In this document: positions 1-9,898 of the stretch, in pieces
Layout: the number at the start of each line of letters is the position of its first letter
How positions within the stretch are numbered: the first letter of the stretch is position 1
From: Candidatus Roizmanbacteria bacterium CG_4_10_14_0_2_um_filter_39_13
GTDB lineage: Bacteria; Patescibacteriota; Microgenomatia; UBA1406; GWC2-37-13
Assembly: GCA_002792315.1 (NCBI GenBank)
Contig: PFOB01000055.1
Coordinates: 1 to 37,865, forward strand
Length of the DNA stretch: 37,865 bases
Direction: 5' to 3'
The notes under the pieces: generated by a model
The model's database searches: none
The model's input: only the letters and a program-made list of their open reading frames with translations
What the model was told of the DNA's origin: nothing
Position numbers and translations under genes: made by a program

Positions 1-52
1 GAAAAGTGTATACCATGTGCTGACCTCCCTACAGGGATCCATCCGTTACCCC

Positions 53-81
53 TTGACAAAAATACATATTGGGTATATACT
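53..81 (+). promoter_or_regulatory. sigma70-like promoter for the first CDS
   Basis: TTGACA (53-58), 17-nt spacer, TATACT (76-81); predicts a ~200-nt leader before ATG 289. Confidence 0.6.
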
Positions 82-288
82 ATAGGATACTTTTCTTACC
101 TCGTCTCTCGAATGCTTGAGAAATACGAGAACAAGATAAAGTCGCACGTTTACAATACGGCAGGAAAATTATCAGTCCAGCTCGCGTACTTGTACGCTTG
201 AGCGGACTGTGTTTCTATAGAACTACTACTTGTTTTTTTGTTTCATCTCACGGGCGGGCACGCCCATACTACCCACGGAGGTAAAATT

Positions 289-1629
289 ATGCAAAAATCG
301 AACAGAAGTACCGCTTTTGTGATCGCCAGTTTGGTCCTCGGGCTGTTGTTGGGGATTATTGTCTCAGTCAGTACCGGGACGGTGAAAGCCGCTCCCACCT
401 GGGACCCGCCCACGAATTGTGACCTGGCTATTGATTTGCTGGTTTGGGATCGGTACGATCTTCCTGATGGCTATTCGATCACTTGTCAGGAGTTAATTGA
501 CGACCAACAGTTTCTGGTTCAGGTCTATCCAAAAGGGATTATTGTCATTGAATTCTGGCACCCTGGAATGCTGAAGTCTGGATGGCCGAGTCAATTGGAT
601 TACTGGGTCGGCCATGCCGAACCTGAGAATCCAGGCGACTGCGACGTCACCACTCAAGGCGAAACCCGTCGAGTAGTGTGTGCCCACCAGGGCGCAACGA
701 TCATGACGGATGGCGTAACCTTTTGGGTGAAATCACCTCTGGTGACGGAGCCCATCCCGACGGACACGGCTTTGCCGTGCCCACCCATCCTTTGTGATAC
801 GCCCACGGTCACCGCGACAGTCACTCTTACCCCGACGGTGACACCGAGTGTTACGCCGACGGCAAGCGCGACGCCAACACCTACTAACTCTCCTGAGCCA
901 ACGGCGACGCCGACCGCAAGCCCGACTGTAGAGCCGATTGAACCGTACTATGAATTGATCCCGTGGGGAGAGCAGGGCGACAAGGTTGCCTTGTTTTTTG
1001 ATCCGGGGACAACGAATGAGTACCCGTTCGATTCCTCCACAAAAGTCATGTTTTCCACTTGGGATTTCCCATCGGTCATCATTACGACCGACGAGACCCC
1101 CTGTTGGGAGATCGGCTTGTGTGGATTTTCGTGGACTCCGGCCGAAAATGCTCAGTACGATGGAGGCATTCTTCAAGGCCTTCGGATTCCGGATGCCACG
1201 TATCCATTGACCACCACCCTTCCGGGGTGGCGCGTCGACGGGCAGTGGTTCTTGCGGGGCGACCTGCAGAATCCGGACAACCCGAGCGGTACAATCAGCA
1301 TTGAGGCGCCCGATTCGGTCATCCAAGGCGATCAAAGTACAGTCACCTTCCGTTGGGTCGGACAACCCAATGAAATCGAAGGTTACCGGCTTTGTGGGCA
1401 GATTGGCGCTTGGGGTCACGATCCCAAATGCACCATCTCACCACTCCAAGCCGAAATGACCGTCCAGGATACCCTTGACTACCAGGCACCTGGCGAATAC
1501 CAATTGCTTGTTTGGATAGAAAAATTGGTAGGTCGCCAATGGGTATTCTACAAACCCACCGGCACAGAGAGTAAACAGGTCACATTCCATTGGGCGAATG
1601 AGATTTTTATTCCCCAAGTCCAGCGGTAG
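289..1629 (+). CDS. secreted/anchored protein with N-terminal hydrophobic segment and Pro/Thr-rich linker
   Basis: ATG at 289 preceded by GGAGG; hydrophobic N-terminus (VIASLVLGLLLGIIVSVSTGTVKA); TPTVTATVTLTPTVTPSVTPTASATPTPT linker. The ORF-track start (TTG 238) looks too early. Confidence 0.75.
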   Translation: MQKSNRSTAFVIASLVLGLLLGIIVSVSTGTVKAAPTWDPPTNCDLAIDLLVWDRYDLPDGYSITCQELIDDQQFLVQVYPKGIIVIEFWHPGMLKSGWPSQLDYWVGHAEPENPGDCDVTTQGETRRVVCAHQGATIMTDGVTFWVKSPLVTEPIPTDTALPCPPILCDTPTVTATVTLTPTVTPSVTPTASATPTPTNSPEPTATPTASPTVEPIEPYYELIPWGEQGDKVALFFDPGTTNEYPFDSSTKVMFSTWDFPSVIITTDETPCWEIGLCGFSWTPAENAQYDGGILQGLRIPDATYPLTTTLPGWRVDGQWFLRGDLQNPDNPSGTISIEAPDSVIQGDQSTVTFRWVGQPNEIEGYRLCGQIGAWGHDPKCTISPLQAEMTVQDTLDYQAPGEYQLLVWIEKLVGRQWVFYKPTGTESKQVTFHWANEIFIPQVQR

Positions 1630-1635
1630 TTCTCA

Positions 1636-1684
1636 GCGCGCCGGGGCGGCATCGCCTCGAGTCCTTTGCGCCAAACCGGCGCGC
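1636..1684 (+). terminator. hairpin downstream of first CDS
   Basis: AGCGCGCCGG (1636-1645) and CCGGCGCGCT (1675-1684), perfect 10-bp arms, T-run shortly after; a second CCTCCTGCGG/CCGCAGGAGG hairpin follows at ~1719-1753. Confidence 0.6.
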
Positions 1685-1847
1685 TGTAGAGAGAGTTTTT
1701 TCCTGTCGTATTTAGGCCTCCTGCGGGCAGCTTCAAAACTGACCGCAGGAGGAAACTCTTTTAAATATACTTATAGCTTTTGTTTAATCTCATAATTAAA
1801 CTCAAACTATAGAAATATTTACTATCTTATAGTATAATTCCCCTTAT

Positions 1848-3281
1848 ATGAGCGAATTCCTTTCAAGACGTCAATTATTAGTCGGTGGAGGCGCCGCACT
1901 CACAGCAGCTGCCTTAGCACCTTTTATACCTGCAGCAACTGCGTTCGGTGCTGGTATACCTGCAGAGGCCGCACCAGTCGAAGCTGCGAAACCCCATGAA
2001 AATATTGGTGTAGAACAATTTGTTGAGCATTTTGTTAATCTTGCATTTCGAAATATGGATGGGGAAAAAGCAAGGCTCCTTTGTGAGGGTATGACATTCG
2101 GAAACCTTCATTTGTATGATGCAGACATGCAAGACGTCCTGTTTCGCTCGATGCTCAAAACAGCTGAAGTAATTTTTAAACTAAAAAAGGAATTTGATCT
2201 TTCGGATGATATTCATGGAGAGTATTCTCAAGGACTGAACATCAATGTATTCAAAGCAGAAGACGTAGGACATGTCGGAGGAGCGTATTCCCCATCAGAA
2301 AATGCACTTGATATATACTCGAGCTCAAAAGATGTGTTGGCCACCATTGCATCAAATGAAATGACTCATGTACTTCTGCATGAAAACGAAGGAAATCCCC
2401 TGATTCCAAATTGCTGGAAAAGAATCATGCTTGAGGCGCAAAGTGATATTCTGACTTCAGTAGTACTCAATAATGCTCATCGGGGTGATCCGAGATGGAC
2501 ATTTTACCCCTCAGCAGAGGAGATTTGGTCGTGGCAAGAAATGATTGATAATAAAGGGTATAACGAATTTGTTCCTGCTCAAAATATCAAGCCATTTGTC
2601 TACCATATTCAAGAATTTGATAATGGAGATATGAGTATGTTGTACCTCAGAGAACATCTTGCAAAAGTCGCAGCAGTAAAGGTGCTGGATAATTGGAAGG
2701 GAAATCGATCACTTGCAGATGTAATGAGCGTATTTACTGAAGCCAAATCAAACAATCAACTCTATCGGGCTATGTTTGATATGGCACAAGATGGAATCAT
2801 TCCACATATGAATGAGAGCGAACCTCTCCAAGAGGGTAAAACGGCTTCTATTATCACCTATGACCCATACCAAAGTCCCGACTGGCCGATTGCTCGTATC
2901 ATGACTTTGCACAATGATAATGGTGAAATAAAATCTGTGCCACAGATAATGAATGGGAATGGAAGATTTAAAGCAATAATAATGCGTGGAGATACCATTC
3001 TGGCAGATCCGCCCTTTTGGACGAACCCTGTTTACGAAGGAAATATTTTTCCCGAACTTGATTTCGCCCTCGGATCTGGTGAGAACCGACCCCCTGTAGA
3101 AACGGGAGATACAATGCAGATTCTCTGGACCAATGTCATTACTGGTAAACAAGAAGGTTTTACGGTACCTATTCATGTTAAGCCTCCTTATGATTCACCT
3201 GGTCAAACTATGAGAATGGATCCATCGACTGCCATTTCAAATATACGTATCAATCGATCACAACAAACAGGAATAGTTTAA
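1848..3281 (+). CDS. Tat-signal exported protein with degenerate zincin-like motif (NExxH)
   Basis: MSEFLSRRQLLVGGGAALTAAALAPF twin-arginine signal; TATAAT at 1833-1838; ASNEMTHVLLHE motif. Confidence 0.7.
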   Translation: MSEFLSRRQLLVGGGAALTAAALAPFIPAATAFGAGIPAEAAPVEAAKPHENIGVEQFVEHFVNLAFRNMDGEKARLLCEGMTFGNLHLYDADMQDVLFRSMLKTAEVIFKLKKEFDLSDDIHGEYSQGLNINVFKAEDVGHVGGAYSPSENALDIYSSSKDVLATIASNEMTHVLLHENEGNPLIPNCWKRIMLEAQSDILTSVVLNNAHRGDPRWTFYPSAEEIWSWQEMIDNKGYNEFVPAQNIKPFVYHIQEFDNGDMSMLYLREHLAKVAAVKVLDNWKGNRSLADVMSVFTEAKSNNQLYRAMFDMAQDGIIPHMNESEPLQEGKTASIITYDPYQSPDWPIARIMTLHNDNGEIKSVPQIMNGNGRFKAIIMRGDTILADPPFWTNPVYEGNIFPELDFALGSGENRPPVETGDTMQILWTNVITGKQEGFTVPIHVKPPYDSPGQTMRMDPSTAISNIRINRSQQTGIV

Positions 3282-3294
3282 TGAAAATCCCCGC

Positions 3295-3323
3295 TTGACA
3301 TGAGTTTGCTCGTATCCTATTCT
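3295..3323 (+). promoter_or_regulatory. sigma70-like promoter
   Basis: TTGACA (3295-3300) N17 TATTCT (3318-3323), upstream of the 3395 CDS. Confidence 0.55.
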
Positions 3324-3394
3324 TAGCTCGAATGAAACGCATACTTTTCAACCTCCCCCATCACAAATTGTGTATGCCGATTGCTCTCTAACCT

Positions 3395-4156
3395 ATGGCA
3401 ATAGATGGTCCACTTGGAAACCAGCGATTTGTCAGCAATTATCTCAACCAATTTCCTCCGTCAGCACTGTATGGAGCAGTACCTCAGTACGCTCCTCAAT
3501 CACGATTGTACACTGTCGGTACATCGTGTACCCCAGCATTTCGCACATCTCGTCAGACGCTTATGAGTACTCTTCTTGAAGGAAATCCAAAACACTCGAT
3601 GGCAGAGGCATTCTTATCTGAATATCTCATTCATATTGCCCTGCAACCAGTTCTTGAAAATACGAGTTTTTGCACACAACTTGCACCTCAATCATTGGAG
3701 AGGAGTTCAACTAATCATCAAGGCGTTGATTTGCTCATCTCAGATGAAGAAAATACATTGTGGCTCGGCATTGATGCCAAGCTCCGCTCAGGAAAATCGC
3801 CTTTTGAAAGGGATGGGTATGGATGGAATCCAGAAATATTGACACCATATATGTATCTCTCGCTTGGCAACTGGAACGGTGCCCTCAAAGAAATGGAGCT
3901 TCCGGTCAGACAGTGGATGACAACGCATGTTGTCGGTGGAGTCAATGAATCAAAATCCATCCCAGGGTTTGGTCGATTTCGACAGTATCTCGTTGAACGA
4001 ATTGAAAGAAGTCTTGCAGTTTGTCGTGAAAGGGTCATCGATCATGACGAGCGACCGATGTATGGTGCGCCAGAATCCAAAGAGGAACTTGATATTTTCG
4101 GGGATAAAATCCACATGATGCACGGATTATTTACTGAATTGAGATTGAACTTATAA
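3395..4156 (+). CDS. hypothetical protein, possible PD-(D/E)XK nuclease-like fold
   Basis: ORF of 253 aa; GVDLLISDEENTLWLGIDAKLR resembles the D-(X)n-(D/E)XK motif. Confidence 0.6.
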   Translation: MAIDGPLGNQRFVSNYLNQFPPSALYGAVPQYAPQSRLYTVGTSCTPAFRTSRQTLMSTLLEGNPKHSMAEAFLSEYLIHIALQPVLENTSFCTQLAPQSLERSSTNHQGVDLLISDEENTLWLGIDAKLRSGKSPFERDGYGWNPEILTPYMYLSLGNWNGALKEMELPVRQWMTTHVVGGVNESKSIPGFGRFRQYLVERIERSLAVCRERVIDHDERPMYGAPESKEELDIFGDKIHMMHGLFTELRLNL

Positions 4157-4204
4157 GCTCGAAGCCTCCTAGACTTCTATAGTAACCTATAGTATAATAT
4201 CCTC

Positions 4205-6415
4205 ATGTCAGAGACAGCTCGGCCAACACATCCAGATTTAGAAACTATTCGTGCTACAATTTCAGAAGCTCGTGCTCTGGGTGATCTTGGGCTATTGGAA
4301 GACCTTCTTTCGGACGCATTGACTCATCCTTCTCTCATATCTCTTCCTCCAAAAGATCAGAGTTCGTTTGTACAAGAATTGATTTCCCCAACGGAAAATG
4401 TTGATTTTCAAGTCGAACAATCTCATGTCACCACCCAAGATCTTGAAGAAAGCATTACTGGTGAAATGACCCCGGAACAGGAAATAATTCTTGAAACGCA
4501 TAGGGCATTTGACCAATTTGAACAACTCCCCACAAGAACAAAAGACCAAAAGAACGCTAAAAAGCAGTTTTTTGGTCGCTTTTTGCTTCGCTCAATCCAA
4601 AATCCAACTGCACTTCGACTTTCTTGGTCTGTCTGGCAAGGTCGCATGAGCCAGAACATCGATGACGAAAGAATTCTCGCACTTCAACGCGGGTCAGCGT
4701 TTGATTCCATAACTGGGATTACCAGACGCGAGTGGCAAACAGTCAGCTCAGAACAACTTCAATCTCTTCTTCGACTCTCCTCCATCGACGGGATCGGTTC
4801 AGATATTGCAGATGCAGCTTTGCGTGGATATTTTCAAGGTCCAAAAACAAAATCAGATACCATACAAGCTCGATCTCGATATGCTCATGCGGTGCTCGAT
4901 CTTGCTCTTGAACCACAAGTTCTCGAGCGCGCACTTCTTATTGGAAACTGCGAAACCGAGATCCTTGCTCGTGACTCTGACTTTAACATGAATATATATT
5001 CAGTAATCCGAGCGCACGCATTTGATGCTCCAAAATTGTCTGTTGTCAATCGAGCTGCGGAGCTACAATCATGGAAAGACGATATTGATATACAGTTTGG
5101 AGAAGCAATTGCGGCAGATATGGTTCTTATAAATATGATGCGACTCACCCGACTCCCTACGCAAGAAATTCTAAAAAGAAATGAGGGATTTTTCAGCTCT
5201 CAAAAATGGCTCGATAATATGGTAGCCGAAGGAAGGCGCATGACGCCACTTATCCCTGCGCATGAATATATTCGGAAACTAGATACACTCCATAAGTTCT
5301 ATTCTCAATCGAGCGAAATATCATTTACGCCCGCAACATTTGAAAAGGCTGTTTCACAATGGCCCCTAAGTGCATTTTCAAATAATGATTTATATAAAAA
5401 ATACCTTGAAACTGCTGGCCCGCTCCTCTCTTCCGATCAACTCAAGACTACGTTTCTCAATATTTTCAAAGAAGAGTACCCTCAGTATACAAATCCACAA
5501 TTTTTTACATTCACCGATTCAGAAGGTCACGTGCTTGAATTTTGTATTCCAACCCCTGACTTGATGTCCCAAATTCCTGAAATTATGCAAGCCATCACAG
5601 AAACACAATCGGGTGAAATCGTCCAAACAGCAGACACCGAATCATATGGGGCGCATGCACATTCATTTGTTGCATTGCATTATGTTGATTTCCAAGATCA
5701 TCCGATAGAGTTTTGGTATCGAACTCAATCTCCGCTAGAAAACCCGCATCCTGTGGATTCGCTACAACTTTATGGACTTCCAGAGCCAAACATTCCTGAG
5801 GGCTCAACGCCATATACTGAGTCACGAAGATTATCTAGAGAAATCATGGAAAATCAACGTCGCTTTTTGTTTGAGCGCGGCGTACAAATTCCATTGGATA
5901 TTCCAGAGTTGGAGTCGCGAGGCTACGAGCACATCGTCTTTCGCAAAGATGGTGAGCGAATAGCCGTCGAGTTAAAAATGAGACATATTCAAAACCCATT
6001 CTCACTGCACTTTTCGACAGATTTTCAGCTTGATCTTGAAGGAAAAACCCTAAGTAATCCCGAATATGGAGACCTTCTCCTATTGACATTTCTTCGAATC
6101 TTGCGACCAATTCTCTGCGACGAACCAGAGGAAAACAATGAAAATCTTGGTATTCTCACTGGAGAAATGCTTGCGCGATGTGGACATTTCCGCAACCTTC
6201 CATCGGCAAATCATCATTTTTCTTCATATGCAGCCAGCAATTATTTTCTTGAACAAGGGCGAGATCTTGCAGCTATAGATCAACAAAAAAGATCAACTCA
6301 TCCGGAAGGCCGAGGCGTTACCTACGTTCGAAAACTCTTCAGAGATGGTGCAGAAAATTTGCCACCCATCAAGCTTCCCTTTCCAAACGATGCACTGGAG
6401 TACCCGCAACGATAG
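4205..6415 (+). CDS. large hypothetical protein (736 aa)
   Basis: Long ORF; TATAGTATAAT box at 4188-4198 just upstream of ATG; no family recognised. Confidence 0.75.
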   Translation: MSETARPTHPDLETIRATISEARALGDLGLLEDLLSDALTHPSLISLPPKDQSSFVQELISPTENVDFQVEQSHVTTQDLEESITGEMTPEQEIILETHRAFDQFEQLPTRTKDQKNAKKQFFGRFLLRSIQNPTALRLSWSVWQGRMSQNIDDERILALQRGSAFDSITGITRREWQTVSSEQLQSLLRLSSIDGIGSDIADAALRGYFQGPKTKSDTIQARSRYAHAVLDLALEPQVLERALLIGNCETEILARDSDFNMNIYSVIRAHAFDAPKLSVVNRAAELQSWKDDIDIQFGEAIAADMVLINMMRLTRLPTQEILKRNEGFFSSQKWLDNMVAEGRRMTPLIPAHEYIRKLDTLHKFYSQSSEISFTPATFEKAVSQWPLSAFSNNDLYKKYLETAGPLLSSDQLKTTFLNIFKEEYPQYTNPQFFTFTDSEGHVLEFCIPTPDLMSQIPEIMQAITETQSGEIVQTADTESYGAHAHSFVALHYVDFQDHPIEFWYRTQSPLENPHPVDSLQLYGLPEPNIPEGSTPYTESRRLSREIMENQRRFLFERGVQIPLDIPELESRGYEHIVFRKDGERIAVELKMRHIQNPFSLHFSTDFQLDLEGKTLSNPEYGDLLLLTFLRILRPILCDEPEENNENLGILTGEMLARCGHFRNLPSANHHFSSYAASNYFLEQGRDLAAIDQQKRSTHPEGRGVTYVRKLFRDGAENLPPIKLPFPNDALEYPQR

Positions 6416-6451
6416 ATTTCTTGAGGAATATAATTCCTGTATAATAAATCC

Positions 6452-8623
6452 ATGCCGACACTTTCCCACCTTCAAATTCGCAATCCAAAAGATGATGAAA
6501 CCGCACCAGAAGCAGCGACACAGATTTTTTCTTCACTTTTGTCGAATAAGCACAGCGTTTTTGTCCGCCTTTTCAAAGAAGTAGACTGTTTTTCATTTGA
6601 ACTTTTCCTCACCGGCCAATCAATTTACTATTATGTGACCGTTCCCACTCCGCGAGAATCATTGGTCCACAGCTTGATTTCAGCTTCATATCCCCAATCA
6701 TTTATACAAAGAACGAGCGATCCGATGGAAATGGTTTTGCAAAATCCCTATCAAGCCGTTGCTGATCTCAGGTTGCAATACTCATATAAACTTCCCATCA
6801 AAACGTATACCGAATTTACTGATGTTGACCCGCTCTCGTCCCTCATTGGGCTCCTTTCAAAACAAAAACCATGGTATCGACTGGCTATTCAAATACTCGT
6901 CACTTCCCCATCTTTTTACTGGCAAGGAGACACGTTGAGTTCTCGAGAAAAAGAAAAAGTTGATCCGATGACCGGTGAGTCAAAAACTGAAAAATCGAGT
7001 GACAATAGCTCATACTTAGCCAAAAAAGTATTGTTTCAAGGCGGGCGCACGGCAATTCGGATTCTTGCGGCATCAAAAGAAAAAGCACAGAGTCCAAAAG
7101 CACTTCTTCAAAATGTCGGTGGCACCTTTGGAGCGTTTTCACTGGGAGAAGGAAATAAATTTGATCTTCGGATTAAGCTGTTTGGCGTGAATGACTATAT
7201 TGATCGCATGAAGCGTCGTTCGCTTACCTGGCTTGAACATCGAACACAGATCTTAAACGCGCAAGAGCTTGCAACACTCTGGCACCCCCCCGGATTACAA
7301 CTCAAAGGAATCAAAAATATTGCGTGGGGAAAAACGCTCGCCGGCGAACCACCCGAAAATCTCCCCACCACTGACAACGTCAGCGAGGATGAGAAAAATG
7401 ATGTTAATTTTTTTGGGAAAGCCGAATACAAAAATAAAGATTCAATTTTTGGTATAAAGTCGGCCGACCGTCGCAAACACATTTATATCATCGGAAAAAC
7501 GGGAGCCGGAAAATCGACCCTTATTGCCAATATGGCAATCGATGACATCAGACGTGGTCGCGGCGTCGGAATCATCGATCCTCATGGAGATCTTTCTGAA
7601 GCAATCTTGGACTATATTCCCAAGCGTCGCATGAATGATGTCGTGTATCTTGAGCCATTTGATACTGAGCGCCCATTTGCATTAAACGTCCTTGAGATCA
7701 AAGATCAGACTCATCGGGACCTTGTGGCATCGGGAATTGTTGGTATTTTTTATAAAATCTACGGCGATTCTTGGGGGCCACGACTTGAATATATTTTGAG
7801 AAATACGATATTGACCCTTTTGGAAATACCAAATTCGACCCTCGCTGACGCACTTCCCCTTCTTGCGGATCCAAAGTATCGAAAAGCAAACATGCATCAT
7901 GTCAAAGATCAAGTTCTTTCAAACTTCTGGACCCGAGAATTTGATATGATGACCGATCGACTTCGTGTCGAGGCGATCTCTCCTATTCAAAACAAGGTCG
8001 GACAGTTTGTCTCTAGTAAAATGATTCGAAATATTATTGGTCATCCCAAGTCCACGATAGATCTTGAAGACATCATGAATTCAGGGAAAATTTTGATCAT
8101 GAATCTCTCACAAGGAAAGCTGGGAGAAGATAACGCAGCACTTCTCGGCGCTATGATCATCACTCAGATCCAACTTGCCGCGATGAACCGTTCATTTCAA
8201 AAAGAGAAAGACCGCCGAGATTTTTTCCTGTATGTAGATGAGTTTCAAAATTTCGCAACGTCCTCTTTTATAAAAATCCTATCTGAAGCACGGAAATATC
8301 GACTCGCGCTTACTCTTGCCAATCAATACATTGAACAGATTGAAGAAGATGTGATGACGGCTATTTTTGGTAATGTCGGCAGTCTTATCTCATTTGTCGT
8401 AGGAGCGCGCGATGCCGAATTTTTGAGCAAAGAGTATTCGGAAATGTATTCTCAAAACGATTTGGTAACGCTTGGAAAATATGAAACGGTTATAAAAATG
8501 TCTATTGATGAGATGACCTCGCTCCCCTTTCCCGCAAAAACACTGCCACCTCCTGCGCTCAAGAACTCAAATAGAGAGAAAATCATCCGCCTTTCAAAAG
8601 AGCGGTATGGACGGAAGATGTAA
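6452..8623 (+). CDS. type IV secretion/HerA-TraG-like ATPase (DUF87/TraM-recognition type)
   Basis: Walker A GKTGAGKST, IIDPHGDL, FFLYVDEFQNFATSSFIKILSEARKYRL Walker B and downstream motif. Confidence 0.85.
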   Translation: MPTLSHLQIRNPKDDETAPEAATQIFSSLLSNKHSVFVRLFKEVDCFSFELFLTGQSIYYYVTVPTPRESLVHSLISASYPQSFIQRTSDPMEMVLQNPYQAVADLRLQYSYKLPIKTYTEFTDVDPLSSLIGLLSKQKPWYRLAIQILVTSPSFYWQGDTLSSREKEKVDPMTGESKTEKSSDNSSYLAKKVLFQGGRTAIRILAASKEKAQSPKALLQNVGGTFGAFSLGEGNKFDLRIKLFGVNDYIDRMKRRSLTWLEHRTQILNAQELATLWHPPGLQLKGIKNIAWGKTLAGEPPENLPTTDNVSEDEKNDVNFFGKAEYKNKDSIFGIKSADRRKHIYIIGKTGAGKSTLIANMAIDDIRRGRGVGIIDPHGDLSEAILDYIPKRRMNDVVYLEPFDTERPFALNVLEIKDQTHRDLVASGIVGIFYKIYGDSWGPRLEYILRNTILTLLEIPNSTLADALPLLADPKYRKANMHHVKDQVLSNFWTREFDMMTDRLRVEAISPIQNKVGQFVSSKMIRNIIGHPKSTIDLEDIMNSGKILIMNLSQGKLGEDNAALLGAMIITQIQLAAMNRSFQKEKDRRDFFLYVDEFQNFATSSFIKILSEARKYRLALTLANQYIEQIEEDVMTAIFGNVGSLISFVVGARDAEFLSKEYSEMYSQNDLVTLGKYETVIKMSIDEMTSLPFPAKTLPPPALKNSNREKIIRLSKERYGRKM

Positions 8624-8640
8624 ATCCGACTTGCAAAAGA

Positions 8641-9462
8641 TTAGTGAGACGTATCAAATGACTGAACCTGTTGTATTATCCAATCTGGATAAACAGTCTG
8701 CATTGTTCCATGATATATTTCAAGCACGTCAACAACAAAATCTGATGAAAGTTGTGGTCGACCTTGAATATGCAATCCAAATCGCTCTTTCCCTAAGTTT
8801 GATCTCCTATTTTGCTCTCGTTTCATTGGATTTGTACCAATCCCTTCGTATGATGCAAGATATCGTATCAAATCATCCGCACAATGCATAAACCACGGAG
8901 GAGCTTGTAAAAATATGTGTGCATTTGATTGACAGAGAGAAATCGAATTCCCGAGTACTTCAGCAAACAATCGTGCGCTTAAGTCTGGCCGCTCTTTCCT
9001 GATCGTTATCCATCCATTATATGCCCTGAGGAATATACAATTAAATCCATCTCCAGCAGCATCATTGATCTCATCCCATGTATGTTCCTGTCTCAAATCT
9101 CCAGAGATGTGTGCAAGATTTTGTGGTAAATTATCAGCTCCGTATGAAGTAAGACCCACAGAGAGTCCCCTTTCAAATGAGCAGCCATTTGGAAACTGCC
9201 TCTGAGAAAGGTCTCGAATCATTCCTGTTCCAGCCATAAGGTCCAATACAGCAAGTGGTCTTTGAATCTCAGCAAGAGCAACTGATGGTGGCACTTCACA
9301 ACTGCCAAAATGTGCATCATAGTTGCTAATCGAATCATCATAAACTGGCCATCCACGCACCGACTCACAAGAGACAATATTGTGCGTAAATTCTGTTATA
9401 GGATATTTACCTGAGACTGATAAAAGAGCAACATCGTGTGGTTTAATATTTTCTATAGCCAT
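8641..9462 (-). CDS. class I SAM-dependent methyltransferase-like protein
   Basis: VLDLMAGTGMIRDL motif I; continuous ORF of 273 aa. Confidence 0.65.
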   Translation of the reverse strand: MAIENIKPHDVALLSVSGKYPITEFTHNIVSCESVRGWPVYDDSISNYDAHFGSCEVPPSVALAEIQRPLAVLDLMAGTGMIRDLSQRQFPNGCSFERGLSVGLTSYGADNLPQNLAHISGDLRQEHTWDEINDAAGDGFNCIFLRAYNGWITIRKERPDLSARLFAEVLGNSISLCQSNAHIFLQAPPWFMHCADDLIRYLASYEGIGTNPMKREQNRRSNLGKERFGLHIQGRPQLSSDFVVDVLEIYHGTMQTVYPDWIIQQVQSFDTSH

Positions 9463-9580
9463 ATTTCAGAAATCATAAGAGCAAATACAAATTACTATAT
9501 TATAATCTCTGGTATGGATTCCCACAAATGAGCATCATATGAGAGCATATTCGAGAGAGAGATAGATAGAAGATATCGCG

Positions 9581-9829
9581 TCAGTTGTCTTTGCTAAACC
9601 GATCTTTCATTTTTTTAAACATTATCGATAGCAATGGTATACCCACTGACCCCATGAAGATTGCTGCTTTTGATTCGACAATTTCAGCGATCTTTCCTTC
9701 AATTTTTTGAGGAATTGAGCGTGCGGTGTCGTACAACTTCCAGAGTACTGCAATCGCAACAACAAAAAATATTATTCCCAATGAAAGCATAACAATCGCA
9801 AAGAGATAAAAAATGTTTTGTAAATCCAT
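9581..9829 (-). CDS. small single-TM membrane protein
   Basis: MDLQNIFYLFAIVMLSLGIIFFVVAIAVLWKLYD...; adjacent and co-directional with YtxH-like gene. Confidence 0.6.
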   Translation of the reverse strand: MDLQNIFYLFAIVMLSLGIIFFVVAIAVLWKLYDTARSIPQKIEGKIAEIVESKAAIFMGSVGIPLLSIMFKKMKDRFSKDN

Positions 9830-9860
9830 ATGATATTGATTGAATACATTAACTGTATTG

Positions 9861-9898
9861 ATTCAGGATTTATGATTCACGAATCGTGAATCCTGAAT
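9861..9898. repeat. palindromic hairpin between ytxH-like gene and the small membrane protein gene
   Basis: ATTCAGGATT...AATCCTGAAT arms with nested CACG-AAT-CGTG. Confidence 0.6.

Noticed and set aside
733-1419. 228-aa minus-strand ORF antisense to the first CDS
   Set aside because: Arg-rich translation (RRRRWLRRVSRCWRRACRRRN) is a by-product of the PT-rich repeat on the plus strand; the plus-strand ORF has SD, signal-like N-terminus and terminators.
2748-3176. 142-aa minus-strand ORF inside the Tat protein gene
   Set aside because: Antisense to a convincing CDS, no recognisable motif or start signal.
8607-8891. 94-aa plus-strand ORF
   Set aside because: Overlaps the ATPase 3' end and lies antisense to the methyltransferase with motif support.
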